Shown piece after piece: positions 9,181 through 17,206 of a stretch of 60,093 bases of DNA. Origin of the DNA: Spirulina subsalsa FACHB-351 (lineage in GTDB: Bacteria > Cyanobacteriota > Cyanobacteriia > Cyanobacteriales > Spirulinaceae); NCBI RefSeq assembly GCF_026130165.1, contig NZ_JAIHOM010000014.1, positions 1 to 60,093 of the forward strand. Reading direction: 5' to 3'. The notes below the pieces were generated by a model that did not search any database, was not told the DNA's origin, and saw nothing but the letters and a program-made list of their open reading frames with translations. Position 1 is the first letter of the stretch. Every line of letters starts with the position of its first letter. A program made the translations under genes and the position numbers.

Positions 9181-10008
9181 TTACTGCGTCACTTCGGGAT
9201 GAGCCTTTAGCCACTCCTGAAGGCGTGTTTGTAGAGCGCTGGGAACTTCCCAAGGGAATAAATGGGCTGTGTGGTGATAACAGTGCCATTCACAATTTGG
9301 TAACGCGAGAGCCGTTTCCTGACTTGACTCGGGGGTAATGTGAACATCCTCTGACCCGGCGAGCATAAGACAAGGAACCGTGATCTTCTGGAGATCCGGC
9401 AGTCGGTTATAACCCGATTGGAGGGCTTGACGAAGGGCTTGATGAGCCAAAGGAGAGGTTTGGTAATACGCGGGGGTTCCCTCACGAGCTAAGTAGCCAT
9501 AAGCTTCGGTCGTGTGTTGTTGGAGCAAATAACGAAAGAGGGAGCGTTTGCCCCATTGTTCAATATTCCAAGACCAGCCCGGTCGCCAAGTATTTAGCAG
9601 TCCGGCGATGCCTGTCGCCAATAATTCAAAGGGGGTGGTTTTAGGATGACGACCTCGGGGACGGGCAGCGGTGCCGATGAGAATTAACCCAGAATAGCGT
9701 TGAGGCGATCGCAACATTAATTCCAACGCCAAAATCCCCCCCAAAGACCAGCCCAACAGCAGACAGCGTTCAATCTGTCTCTGATCCAGTAGTGCCTCCA
9801 AATCCTGCAAATGTTGGGACAAGGTGAAAGGGATTCCGGTGCGACTCCGACCATAGCCCCGCAAATCCGGAGCCAAAGTTAAACACTGTTGGGAGAGGGA
9901 ATCCGTAAAAACCGACATAGCCCCTCCTGATCCCGGATGGCCATGTATACATAACACAGGGAAACCTTCCCCCCTGACATGAGTATAGATTGAACTACTC
10001 CCCAACAT
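9181..10008 (-). CDS. Alpha/beta hydrolase
   Basis: The protein (275 residues) has the alpha/beta-hydrolase fold: oxyanion strand VLCIHGHPGSGG, the nucleophile elbow GWSLGG, a late acidic residue in AGSEDVHITPES and the catalytic His in HHTAHLFPWE. Substrate is unknown. The ATG at 10006-10008 has an excellent GGAGG 8 nt upstream; the longer frame to 10128 would overlap the upstream gene by about 90 nt and is rejected. A 71-bp piece of the nucleophile-elbow region is repeated at 11249-11319 on the far side of the pyruvyl transferase gene. Confidence 0.85.
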   Translation of the reverse strand: MLGSSSIYTHVRGEGFPVLCIHGHPGSGGAMSVFTDSLSQQCLTLAPDLRGYGRSRTGIPFTLSQHLQDLEALLDQRQIERCLLLGWSLGGILALELMLRSPQRYSGLILIGTAARPRGRHPKTTPFELLATGIAGLLNTWRPGWSWNIEQWGKRSLFRYLLQQHTTEAYGYLAREGTPAYYQTSPLAHQALRQALQSGYNRLPDLQKITVPCLMLAGSEDVHITPESSQETALALPNCEWHCYHHTAHLFPWEVPSALQTRLQEWLKAHPEVTQ

Positions 10009-10036
10009 TAGATTAACCTCCAGATTAATCTTCTCC

Positions 10037-11083
10037 TTAGCGAATTTGCTCCAAACATTTTTGAGCCTGTTCAGATTCATTATTAATAAAATCTTCAGGT
10101 CTTTTATACTCCCTAAAAATTTTTTCAATTCTTCCTAAAGAAATTTCCTCCATAAAAGCAACTCTTCTTTCCTCGTATAATACGCCAGTTTTCTCAATAT
10201 AGTTGCCAATCTTAGATTTTTTTTCACCAATTCCAATATTAGGAATACCTAAAATATCAGCCATAATGATTGAGTGTAACCGATTTCCAAAATGGAAGTC
10301 CATTTTACCCAAAACCTCTAAAACTTCTTCGGTCTTACTCCATGAATGAACTAGACAATTTTTCTCAGGAATATACTTTCTTAACAACTCATGAAACCGA
10401 TTATCATTATTTTCCTGTCCCACATGACAGGGCAGTAAATGAATAACTGTATTATATTTTTCGATCAGTGGCATTAATTGCCGGCCATAAAATTGCGCTC
10501 GACCATCCCCCCACCAAAACATTCCAGAAAAGGATATTTCTTTAATTTCAGAATTGCGAAACCGACTTAAAAATGGATGGTATATGCTTAAATCTAAAAA
10601 GGCTAAATCTCCGCCTAAACCAACATTTTCATGATCCTTATTTAATTTTTTAGCCAATTCATAGGAAGAAGAATCTCGACAATATAGTAAGTTAGCCTTT
10701 TTAAATAATTCGTAGCTTGCATCTTGTACTTCTGACTTTATTCCTTCTAAACCAATTCCTAAGAATCCAAATTGTTTCCCCATGAGTTGAGCAATACTTT
10801 GCATCCTCAATAAATTGGTAGGTTTACTATCAATATTTAAAGTTCCTCCACCCCAAAAAATCTTATCCGCTTTCACAATCAACCCTAGACGTTTTAGCTT
10901 AGAGAGTTGCTGACTTGACCAAAAATTAATCTTTTCGCTGGTTTTAGGGTAATAGTTTGCTTTACATATCACATCAACTTGACCCACATCAGATCTCTGA
11001 TCAAAATAATTAGTAAGCTGCTTAACAAATAAATCATCTCCGAGGTTTTTCTGTCCGTAATAACCCATCAACAAAATTTTCAT
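10037..11083 (-). CDS. Polysaccharide pyruvyl transferase family protein
   Basis: The 348 residues show the family signature: MGYYGQKNLGDDL at the N-terminus, IFWGGGTLNIDSKP, FLGIGLEGIKS, LLYCRDSSSYELAKKL, and HFGNRLHSIIMADILGIP near the C-terminus. These enzymes transfer pyruvate ketals from phosphoenolpyruvate to cell-surface sugars (CsaB-like). The gene is clearly more AT-rich than both neighbours and is isolated from other glycan genes, pointing to horizontal acquisition. Its stop lies 28 bp upstream of the hydrolase start, so the two may be co-transcribed. Confidence 0.85.
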   Translation of the reverse strand: MKILLMGYYGQKNLGDDLFVKQLTNYFDQRSDVGQVDVICKANYYPKTSEKINFWSSQQLSKLKRLGLIVKADKIFWGGGTLNIDSKPTNLLRMQSIAQLMGKQFGFLGIGLEGIKSEVQDASYELFKKANLLYCRDSSSYELAKKLNKDHENVGLGGDLAFLDLSIYHPFLSRFRNSEIKEISFSGMFWWGDGRAQFYGRQLMPLIEKYNTVIHLLPCHVGQENNDNRFHELLRKYIPEKNCLVHSWSKTEEVLEVLGKMDFHFGNRLHSIIMADILGIPNIGIGEKKSKIGNYIEKTGVLYEERRVAFMEEISLGRIEKIFREYKRPEDFINNESEQAQKCLEQIR

Positions 11084-11248
11084 AAGCTGGTTTCAAATTA
11101 TTTTGATAATTAATAAGTTTTCACACTTAAATATGGCATCTATTGCGACGAAGAAGGGTTCACTCCTTTGATAATTCTTGCCTTGATTAGTTAAAAAGAA
11201 CTGGTTTTTGGATGGAAAGATCAAAGTCTTACAGTCGTGTCAACGGCA

Positions 11249-11319
11249 ATTGACCCAGAATGGTCTTGAGGCGATCGCAACATTAACTCCAACGCCAAAA
11301 TTATCCCCCAAGACCAGCT
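11249..11319 (-). pseudogene. Relic of the alpha/beta hydrolase gene
   Basis: This stretch aligns with 9684-9755 of the intact hydrolase at roughly 85% identity by eye, in the same orientation; it includes the exact block GGCGATCGCAACATTAA. On the minus strand it reads ILALELMLRSPQ, identical in residues to the intact gene, but nothing before or after continues the fold. Confidence 0.8.
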
Positions 11320-11359
11320 TAATACCCCGCTCTTGACACTATCTCCCAAAGTGCCTAGC

Positions 11360-11980
11360 TTAGTCGGTGACAGCCTTTAACAACACATCCGTTAAGCTCA
11401 TACTTTCCATATCATAAATCGTAATCGTATTGACAATATCAAACTTAGCCCCAATATCCTCTAGTTGCTTATCTAAAGCCACTAGAAACTGAGTTGCTAA
11501 CTTATCCCGTCCCACCTGAATCAGGGAGATCCCCAATTCTTCATCCCGATCAATTTTGCGCGACGCTTCCACAATCAACCGCATCACAGGTTTCCGCTCA
11601 TCTGGCTCCCCATCGGTGATCACCACAATCGTCTCCCCATTGGGTTTCGCCTCCCCAGCCTCCTTACGCTGGAAATAATTATCTAACGCATCAAACAAAA
11701 CACTGGCCAGATCCGTTTTCCCCATCGGTTCATGTTCTTCAAACACCTGAGAGACTTTATCCGAGGTTACATTGTCATAGCGCTTAAACCGACCAGAAAA
11801 TAGATAAACCGTGATCCCGTCAGGATCCAACTCCTCGCAGCGCTTCGCCAAAGCAAGAGTCGATTCTTGCACCGCTTGCCAGCGACTTTTGCCACCCGGT
11901 TGGTCTTGGGTGGACATACTGCCGCTTTTATCGATAATCAACGTATAGTCTCGTTGTTCAACAATCGAACCACTACCCAC
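11360..11980 (-). CDS. von Willebrand factor A domain protein
   Basis: The 206 residues are essentially one vWA domain. The metal-ion-dependent adhesion site is complete: DKSGSMS, a Thr in GKTDLAS and an Asp in VITDGEPDE. Such cytoplasmic proteins often scaffold complexes with chaperones or ATPases; TerY of the tellurite-resistance group has the same size. The start is a GTG at 11978-11980 with GAGGAGG 11 nt upstream, slightly far. A DnaJ-domain gene lies 84 bp upstream on the same strand. Function is not known. Confidence 0.82.
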   Translation of the reverse strand: MGSGSIVEQRDYTLIIDKSGSMSTQDQPGGKSRWQAVQESTLALAKRCEELDPDGITVYLFSGRFKRYDNVTSDKVSQVFEEHEPMGKTDLASVLFDALDNYFQRKEAGEAKPNGETIVVITDGEPDERKPVMRLIVEASRKIDRDEELGISLIQVGRDKLATQFLVALDKQLEDIGAKFDIVNTITIYDMESMSLTDVLLKAVTD

Positions 11981-12064
11981 AGTTGGATTAACCTCCTCGT
12001 CTTGTGCTGTTCTTAATCTAGCCGATTCCGTCCCCTCCAGACCTTGAGAAAAAGCAAAAATTTC

Positions 12065-12751
12065 TCAAGAAAAATGGGACACAGAACATTGAGCCTCTTC
12101 GCGCAATCGTCGGGCCCGACGAAAGAGTTCTTTTCCGGTGGCTAAATAATGGTCATCGTAGTTCAACGTAAACCATTCCAATTCTTCCAGCGCGTCACTA
12201 ATATGATTGAGACAATAGTATAAATTAGCCGCCACTCCCGCCACTTTGGCCGGATTGGGTTGGGAGACGAACAAGGACTGGGCTTGATTTAAGTCCTGAC
12301 GACAGTTGTAGAGATAATTCTGAAACAGGCTCATTAATTCATCATCGAAAGGATCGGCGGCTAATTGCTCAATTTGCGCCTCTAGGGGGTTCAAAATCTG
12401 GCTAATGAGGAGGTTAACGGGCTGATAGACTCCTTGACACCAACGGACAAAATGGAGATCGCGATCGCGCCCGGTTTCCTGGGTCGTCTGATACTCCTCT
12501 TGAGAAGCCTTACTCCGCCTTTGTCGCTGACTTTGGACAACCGTTTGTTGTTGATCATATACTGAGCGCTGTTGAGGATCCCCCAACACCTCATAGGCCG
12601 CATTTAACTGGACAATCTTCTCGTGATTTGCCCGTTCATGCTGACTATCGGGGTGATATTGTTTCACTAAACGGCGATAAGCGCGTTTAATGTCGCCCTG
12701 ACTAGCATGGGGACTAAGACCTAGCACCTTATAGGGATTATAATCTGACAT
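12065..12751 (-). CDS. J-domain (DnaJ-like) protein
   Basis: Residues 1-65 form a J domain with the HPD motif in RLVKQYHPDSQ, which stimulates Hsp70 (DnaK) ATPase. There is no Gly/Phe region and no zinc-finger domain, so this is a type III J protein. The remaining 160 residues are helical, with a conserved-looking FVRWCQGVYQPVN segment of unknown role that may select clients. The ATG at 12749-12751 is preceded by AGG. It is transcribed toward the vWA gene, 84 bp away, as a probable two-gene unit. Confidence 0.87.
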   Translation of the reverse strand: MSDYNPYKVLGLSPHASQGDIKRAYRRLVKQYHPDSQHERANHEKIVQLNAAYEVLGDPQQRSVYDQQQTVVQSQRQRRSKASQEEYQTTQETGRDRDLHFVRWCQGVYQPVNLLISQILNPLEAQIEQLAADPFDDELMSLFQNYLYNCRQDLNQAQSLFVSQPNPAKVAGVAANLYYCLNHISDALEELEWFTLNYDDHYLATGKELFRRARRLREEAQCSVSHFS

Positions 12752-12783
12752 AACAACCTAACATAGAGGCTTATTCCCCATTG

Positions 12784-13203
12784 CGAACTACCCCACCCTG
12801 CCGTTGGCGAGGATGGGGCTTCCTGATTCAACGGGAACTGCATCTAACAAAACCGATGTTTTGCCAAGTTGTCTTACACTCCCTCCCCAGGCATTATCGC
12901 TGGTTCCCAACGACAAGATCCGCAAGGCTTCATTTCTGATATTTTGTGCTTGGCTAGCTTGTGGTTTCGTAACATCCCTTTTACCTTCAGATTCTCTACA
13001 GCAATAACTTGGTTTTCGTTGACTATCTTGCGGGATAGTTTTTGTAGAAAGTCCTCACGGCAACGGGCAGTCTTGCCATAAACCGCCGATCACATTGTAC
13101 CTGATCATCCGAGGATTCGCGATCGCTCAGTTGGTTTATTGGTTGCTATTCATCCCCTCCCTGCAAGGGAGGAAGGGGAATTCCGCAACATTTTGTTAAA
13201 ATT
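12784..13203 (-). mobile_element. Internally deleted IS200/IS605 element
   Basis: Read on the minus strand, a left end (13203 to about 13111: TTTTAACAAAATGTTGCGG, then a CCTCCCTTGCAGGGAGG hairpin) is followed by a TnpB remnant and a right end (about 12825-12784: GCCCCATCCTCGCC, then ACGGCAGGGTGGGGTAG). The same two ends, fused with nothing between, occur at 20379-20496 and in shorter form at 44220-44275. Most of tnpB is missing. Confidence 0.8.
12874..13080 (-). pseudogene. tnpB: TnpB remnant
   Basis: The 68-codon frame reads CREDFLQKLSRKIVNENQ, VIAVENLKVKGMLRNHKLAK and then jumps to CGSC and a stop. Intact TnpBs have about 40 residues between the NHKLAK segment and the zinc ribbon, so there is an internal deletion. 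The VENL glutamate (RuvC-II) is kept but RuvC-I and RuvC-III are lost; the protein cannot be active. Confidence 0.8.
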
Positions 13204-13237
13204 CTTTTCCCCTAGCAACCCAAATCCCTCGCCCAGT

Positions 13238-13672
13238 TCATATGTAATACATAATATCTACTTTTTCTTGACGAGCATCCCGTTTTTCCAATAAATCTTG
13301 CAACGTATAACTCTGTAACAGTCTCTGCATTTGATCATACATCTCTCGCCAAACTTCCTCCACAACCATCGCCTCCACCGTTTGAGGGAGTCCTTCCGGT
13401 TTCATGCGACTATCCCCCTCCAAACAGTTAATAATATCTAACAGGGTGATTTTCCAAGGATCCTGTGCCAACAGATACCCCCCCTTTGCTCCCCGTTGAC
13501 TTTGCACAAATCCCCCCCGTCGTAAAATAGCCAAAAGCTGTTCTAAATAGCGATCTGGGATATTTTGTTGGGCAGCAATCTGTTTGATTTGTAATGGTTC
13601 TCCTTGGGGATAGTGGCGTGTTAATTCCAACAAGGCCAAGAGAGCGTATTCGGTGCGGCAAGAAAGTTCCAC
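13238..13672 (-). CDS. Rrf2-family transcriptional regulator
   Basis: The protein (144 residues) has the Rrf2 winged helix: ELSCRTEYALLALLELTRHY, then IKQIAAQQNIPDRYLEQLLAILRRGGFVQSQRGAKGGY. It resembles cyanobacterial Rrf2 proteins of the Slr0846 type. Rrf2 proteins often bind Fe-S clusters through three cysteines; here only an N-terminal Cys and one near residue 75 are visible, so cluster binding is doubtful. The GTG at 13670-13672 is chosen because family members begin MELSC. The longer frame runs back into the porin terminator at 13762-13791, which argues against it. Start context is weak, so 13702 (ATG) stays possible. Confidence 0.83.
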   Translation of the reverse strand: MELSCRTEYALLALLELTRHYPQGEPLQIKQIAAQQNIPDRYLEQLLAILRRGGFVQSQRGAKGGYLLAQDPWKITLLDIINCLEGDSRMKPEGLPQTVEAMVVEEVWREMYDQMQRLLQSYTLQDLLEKRDARQEKVDIMYYI

Positions 13673-13761
13673 AATGGTTTTAATCCCTTGGGAATAGAGC
13701 ATTATTTCCAGTATACTCCCATTCTCCGGTCGGGTTTGCAGGATTCGTTCACAAAACGACA

Positions 13762-13791
13762 AGAAACCCCACTCGCTCTGAGTGGGGTTTC
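13762..13791 (-). terminator. Terminator of the porin gene
   Basis: AGAAACCCCACTC and GAGTGGGGTTTCT form a perfect 13-bp stem with a 4-nt loop, 78 bp downstream of the porin stop (13869). Strength of the stem suggests it also insulates the Rrf2 gene from porin read-through. Confidence 0.85.
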
Positions 13792-13868
13792 TCCTGTTGT
13801 AATCTGAACAACTCAGGGTAAAGTTAGCCCAATTTTTCAGAGTCTAACCATCCTGAACCTAACTTTCT

Positions 13869-16073
13869 TTAGAAGGAGAAGGTCGTTCTGAGTGTCCCGA
13901 TAATCGCCGAGTCATTGCCTTTCCGTTGGTTAGGATCGGTAATCCAAAGCACACCGGGGGTAATACTGATGTTGTCAGTCAACTGGAATTTGTAGAACCC
14001 TTCAATGGTCCAAGAGGTGTCACGAGTCACCAGATTGCCATTGACTCCGGCCGCTTCAATGCTGCGTAAGGTCGGTTGAACCCCACCGAAGATTCCGAAA
14101 ACGCTGCCAGGACGCCCTAAATCAGGAACGGCAAGTCCAGCACCATAGGTCCAGATATCCCCATCACCGCGACCCAACAGGCGGAAATCGGTGCGAGTCA
14201 CAAAACCACTCAAGGACAGGCTATTCCCTAAACGGAAGGCTAATTCTGCCCCGTAGGAGTTGGTGACAGTAGGCACTGGACCACCATCTAGTAAGGCAGA
14301 GGGGTTATTGGCAATAAAGCTACCCACGGTTCCGGTTTGGGTATTGCGGGCGCGACCTTCAGCGAAGATGGGGCTGTTGGTGGCGTGATAACCGTGAACG
14401 TAGGTTAAGCCCAAGGCGATGGTATCGCTGATGTTGGCATTGATTTGGCCCAGGATGGCGTAATCTCCATCCACTAGTCCGGCGCCTGCTTGGGGAGTGC
14501 CGGGATTCCCAGCCATGTAGCCAATGGTTACGGTACTGGGTCCGAGAACGTTTTCTAGAGGGCTGAAACCAAAGCTCAGGGCTGCCCCTGCTCCACCACC
14601 AATGCGGTAGATGGGGTTGCGTTGGGCAAAGCTGGACAGGGAACCTTTCCCACCATCAAAGTCTTCAAAGTAGGGATTCAAAGTGGGGGCAATATCACTC
14701 CATTTCCCACCGACGGCGGAGATATAGGCTTGAGAGTTGCCAAAGGGGAAGTAATATCCTAACCAACCTAAATCTACGTTGTTAGGACGCGCTCCCGTGC
14801 CGAAGCCCAGTTGAGGATTATTGAAGGTTTGACCTGCTTCAAAGCTGCCAGAGTTGGCTAAGGTAGCTCCTGTTAGGGTGTTGGCGACGTTGGCGGGTCT
14901 AAACACGCCTAAGTTGCCAGCTTCTAAGCGAGTCACTAAACGATCTCGACCTGTAAAGCTGGTGTTTAAGTCTAAACGGACGCGGTTGCCGAGGACGGCT
15001 TTGCCGAGATCCCCCACTACGGCGGACACACCGCTATCGCTGCCAAAGTTGGTGGTAACAGCAATGATGGCTTCCCCAGACAGTTTGGTGGTGGTGGAGA
15101 ATTGATTATCTTCGAGGAAGGCAACTCGACCTTCTAAACTATCGACTCGGGTTCCGAGGGTGGCTAGTTCTGCTTCAAACTCTTGGATGAGGCGTTGCAG
15201 GGTTTCTAGGTCGGCTTGGGTTACAAAGTCGGCAGTAGAAGCGGCAATTAAACGCTCAATTTGTTGTAAACAAGCGTTTAAACCGGCGGCGAATTCAAAA
15301 CGACTGAGGGGACGTTGACCGCGATAGGTTCCGTCGGGATACCCTTTTAAACAGTCATAGCGACGAACTAGATCGTCTAAGGCTTGGAATGCCCAATCGT
15401 TGGGGGAAACGTCGCTAAATTGGGCGGCACCCGGGACTCCTTGACCCATTGAACCGTTAACGTCTTCGTTGCTATAACGGTTCAGTTGATCCAGCAGGGC
15501 GGGATTGGTTTCGGAGGGTAAGGCTTGAGCGACTTGGGCATTTTGCCCGGCTTGAATACCTAATAGTTCGGCAACGGAAGGTTCGTTGCTGGATTCGGTG
15601 CGCGCTAATTCTTCTAAGTTGTCTGGGTTGACGCGAACTTGGTTTAAGTTGGCTTCACTCTGACGAGTCAGGGGTTTAGCGGCAGTGGTTACGGGAGGAG
15701 TTGTGTTGTCTGAACGAACCAGTTCCTCTAAAACTTCTGTGGTGTCGTTCGTTCCTAATAGGGCTGAGAAATCAATTTCTGTGGCGGTTTCAGGCGCGAC
15801 AGAAGCGGCAGCAAGTTCTACGGGTTGCTGCTGTGTTGCTTTCTTGGCTGGTTCTTGAGATAAACCTTCGGCTACTTCCTGAGAAAATAAGTCCTCAGAG
15901 AGTGTGGAAAATTCAGTGGAATCGGAAAATTGAGAAAATTGACTGGAACTGGGAACTGATTTAGTTTCAGTCGGGGAACCTGCTGCGATCGCAACAGTCG
16001 AAGAAGAAAGTACAAGAGCCGCCCCCATCAGGGCAGGACTCATCAATTGCAGTCTCCAAAGCTTGTTAAACAT
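13869..16073 (-). CDS. SLH-domain outer-membrane porin (OprB / iron-uptake porin type)
   Basis: A signal peptide (hydrophobic core around 12-30, ending AIAAG) leads into a long low-complexity Ser/Thr/Glu-rich linker of about 170 residues, then an SLH domain (FSDVSPNDWAFQALDDLV, GYPDGTYRGQRPLSRFEFAA), a short coiled coil (FEAELATLGTRVDSLEGRV) and a C-terminal beta-barrel of about 400 residues ending in phenylalanine (TTFSF), the outer-membrane assembly signal. Cyanobacterial SLH porins bind peptidoglycan-linked polymer and admit inorganic ions, including iron. At 734 residues it is longer than usual because of the N-terminal linker. The ATG at 16071-16073 is preferred to a GTG at 16091. Transcribed alone, with its own terminator. 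Confidence 0.88.
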   Translation of the reverse strand: MFNKLWRLQLMSPALMGAALVLSSSTVAIAAGSPTETKSVPSSSQFSQFSDSTEFSTLSEDLFSQEVAEGLSQEPAKKATQQQPVELAAASVAPETATEIDFSALLGTNDTTEVLEELVRSDNTTPPVTTAAKPLTRQSEANLNQVRVNPDNLEELARTESSNEPSVAELLGIQAGQNAQVAQALPSETNPALLDQLNRYSNEDVNGSMGQGVPGAAQFSDVSPNDWAFQALDDLVRRYDCLKGYPDGTYRGQRPLSRFEFAAGLNACLQQIERLIAASTADFVTQADLETLQRLIQEFEAELATLGTRVDSLEGRVAFLEDNQFSTTTKLSGEAIIAVTTNFGSDSGVSAVVGDLGKAVLGNRVRLDLNTSFTGRDRLVTRLEAGNLGVFRPANVANTLTGATLANSGSFEAGQTFNNPQLGFGTGARPNNVDLGWLGYYFPFGNSQAYISAVGGKWSDIAPTLNPYFEDFDGGKGSLSSFAQRNPIYRIGGGAGAALSFGFSPLENVLGPSTVTIGYMAGNPGTPQAGAGLVDGDYAILGQINANISDTIALGLTYVHGYHATNSPIFAEGRARNTQTGTVGSFIANNPSALLDGGPVPTVTNSYGAELAFRLGNSLSLSGFVTRTDFRLLGRGDGDIWTYGAGLAVPDLGRPGSVFGIFGGVQPTLRSIEAAGVNGNLVTRDTSWTIEGFYKFQLTDNISITPGVLWITDPNQRKGNDSAIIGTLRTTFSF

Positions 16074-16091
16074 TGTCCTACTGGTCCTCAC

Positions 16092-16335
16092 ACCTTGCTA
16101 ACAAGTGACATCCTGATTGTGTTTTAGCCTATCATACACTACTAGAATCAAGACTAACAGTCCTAGATACTGACTCAGCTTCCACTATTCAGATTGCTCG
16201 GTCTACCGATTATCTTCATTATAGATTGACCAGACAACCAATCAAGACAACAAATAATGGGTTTCCCGTTCAACTGATTTCGGGCCCTTTTAGGGCTTTC
16301 ATCCTCCCATCATAGCGATTCTTAAAGGGATTGAC
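16092..16335. other. Porin upstream region
   Basis: No gene is seen in these 244 bp. A GGGCCCTTTTAGGGC hairpin at about 16282-16296 lies just after the pterin dehydratase stop and may be its terminator; the adjacent CATCCTCCC also resembles an IS end. Confidence 0.4.
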
Positions 16336-16617
16336 TTAAATGATTTGGGAAATTTCCTGAGCGAGGGCAAAATCCTTGCTAGTTAAGCCTCCTGAATCAT
16401 GGGTGGTTAAAGAGACGGTGACTTTATTGTAAGAAATTTCGAGATCCGGGTGGTGTCCGGCGGCCTCGGCTGGGTCTACTAATTGGTTGACAAAGGCGAT
16501 CGCCGCCACAAAATCTTTGAATTGAAAGGTTTGATAGATTTTTTTCCCGTCCTGCTGCCAGCCGGACAGTTGACCTAGTTGTTCCTGAATTTCGCTGGCT
16601 GTTAAGAGTTGCGCCAT
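16336..16617 (-). CDS. 4a-hydroxytetrahydrobiopterin dehydratase (pterin-4a-carbinolamine dehydratase)
   Basis: The 93-residue protein has the family active-site pattern AAGHHPDLEISYNKVTVSLTTHD, with the catalytic His pair, and ends GLTSKDFALAQEI. It dehydrates pterin carbinolamine; in cyanobacteria, which often lack phenylalanine hydroxylase, the role is less certain. Length is normal. The start ATG at 16615-16617 has GGAGATC upstream. It stands alone, 262 bp upstream of the porin start. Confidence 0.92.
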   Translation of the reverse strand: MAQLLTASEIQEQLGQLSGWQQDGKKIYQTFQFKDFVAAIAFVNQLVDPAEAAGHHPDLEISYNKVTVSLTTHDSGGLTSKDFALAQEISQII

Positions 16618-16668
16618 CTGTTGATCTCCTGTGTTTTTGAAATTGCTATCCCTTTAAACACAAACTAT

Positions 16669-16711
16669 CCGCCCTTACAAAAAAGTTAATATAACTTTCC
16701 TGTAAGGGCGG
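16669..16711. repeat. Long inverted repeat (hairpin)
   Basis: CCGCCCTTACA at 16669-16679 is matched by TGTAAGGGCGG at 16701-16711, an 11-bp perfect stem; inside it AGTTA and TAACT form a second short stem. It lies 52 bp upstream of the pterin dehydratase start and about 120 bp beyond the micro-ORF at 16829-16900. No T-run follows on either strand, so it is either a non-canonical terminator or an operator. Confidence 0.7.
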
Positions 16712-16828
16712 TCTAGCGGGTTTCCGTTGTTGAAGTCTGACTGCTGGATGGAACTCTACCAGCCCAGAAAATGTACTCGGTACTGTGTCCCCAATGGGTT
16801 TGTCCCGATTGGAAATTTTTCTTAGCTG

Positions 16829-16900
16829 TTAGAGAACAGCCCCAGCGCACAGCCGACTGTCACCAACTTGGAAACCCATGCTTTTACTACTATCACTCAT
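16829..16900 (-). CDS. Micro-ORF of 23 codons with a perfect Shine-Dalgarno sequence
   Basis: On the minus strand AAGGAGGTGAT, complementary to the 16S rRNA tail, stands 4 nt before an ATG. The ORF begins MSDSSKSMGFQVGDS and ends CAGAVL. GCTGTT and AACAGC form a hairpin over the last codons and the stop. The region follows the psbD terminator and IS debris. I do not recognise the peptide; it may be a leader peptide, an IS-derived fragment or a small protein. Confidence 0.4.
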   Translation of the reverse strand: MSDSSKSMGFQVGDSRLCAGAVL

Positions 16901-16996
16901 GGGCATCACCTCCTTGTTGCCTAGACGGTTCTTCGTTTCAATGGTTTAGTCGTGGTTCGACGTGAACGACTTGCCCAATACCATAGCACAAACTTG

Positions 16997-17041
16997 TGAA
17001 CTACGCCACCCTGCCGTTGGCGAGGATGGGGCTTCCTGATT
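16997..17041 (-). repeat. Solo right end of the 12.8-kb IS type
   Basis: GAACTACGCCACCCTGCC followed by GGCGAGGATGGGGCTTCC repeats the right end at 12784-12825 with a single visible change (TACG for TACC). No left end of the same type is adjacent, so it is a relic. Confidence 0.75.
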
Positions 17042-17083
17042 AAAAGGGGGCAAAAATTTTTTAATTTTTGAGGGGGTCGGGGG

Positions 17084-17131
17084 GCTATAAATCCCGCGCT
17101 GTAACCGTGGGGTGAGCATCGGGAGGATGTC
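17084..17131 (-). repeat. Solo left end of the IS type seen at the window start
   Basis: On the minus strand it reads TGACATCCTCCCGATGCT, then CAGCGCGGGATTTATAG. TGACATCCTCCC is the reverse complement of the GGGAGGATGTCA found in the right end at 184-219 (there GGGGAGGATGTCA). A similar end is at 47871-47920. It lies between the psbD terminator and the other IS relic. Confidence 0.65.
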
Positions 17132-17148
17132 ACCCTAGGGGAGAATAG

Positions 17149-17184
17149 CCAAAAGACTCCCGACAGTTGCCGGAAGTCTTTTGG
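17149..17184 (-). terminator. Terminator of psbD
   Basis: CCAAAAGACT and AGTCTTTTGG close a stem with further CCG/CGG pairing inside, 23 bp after the psbD stop. On the minus strand the right arm provides a run of T inside GTCTTTTGG. Confidence 0.8.
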
Positions 17185-17206
17185 AGTGAGCTAAAAAGCT
17201 TAACCC

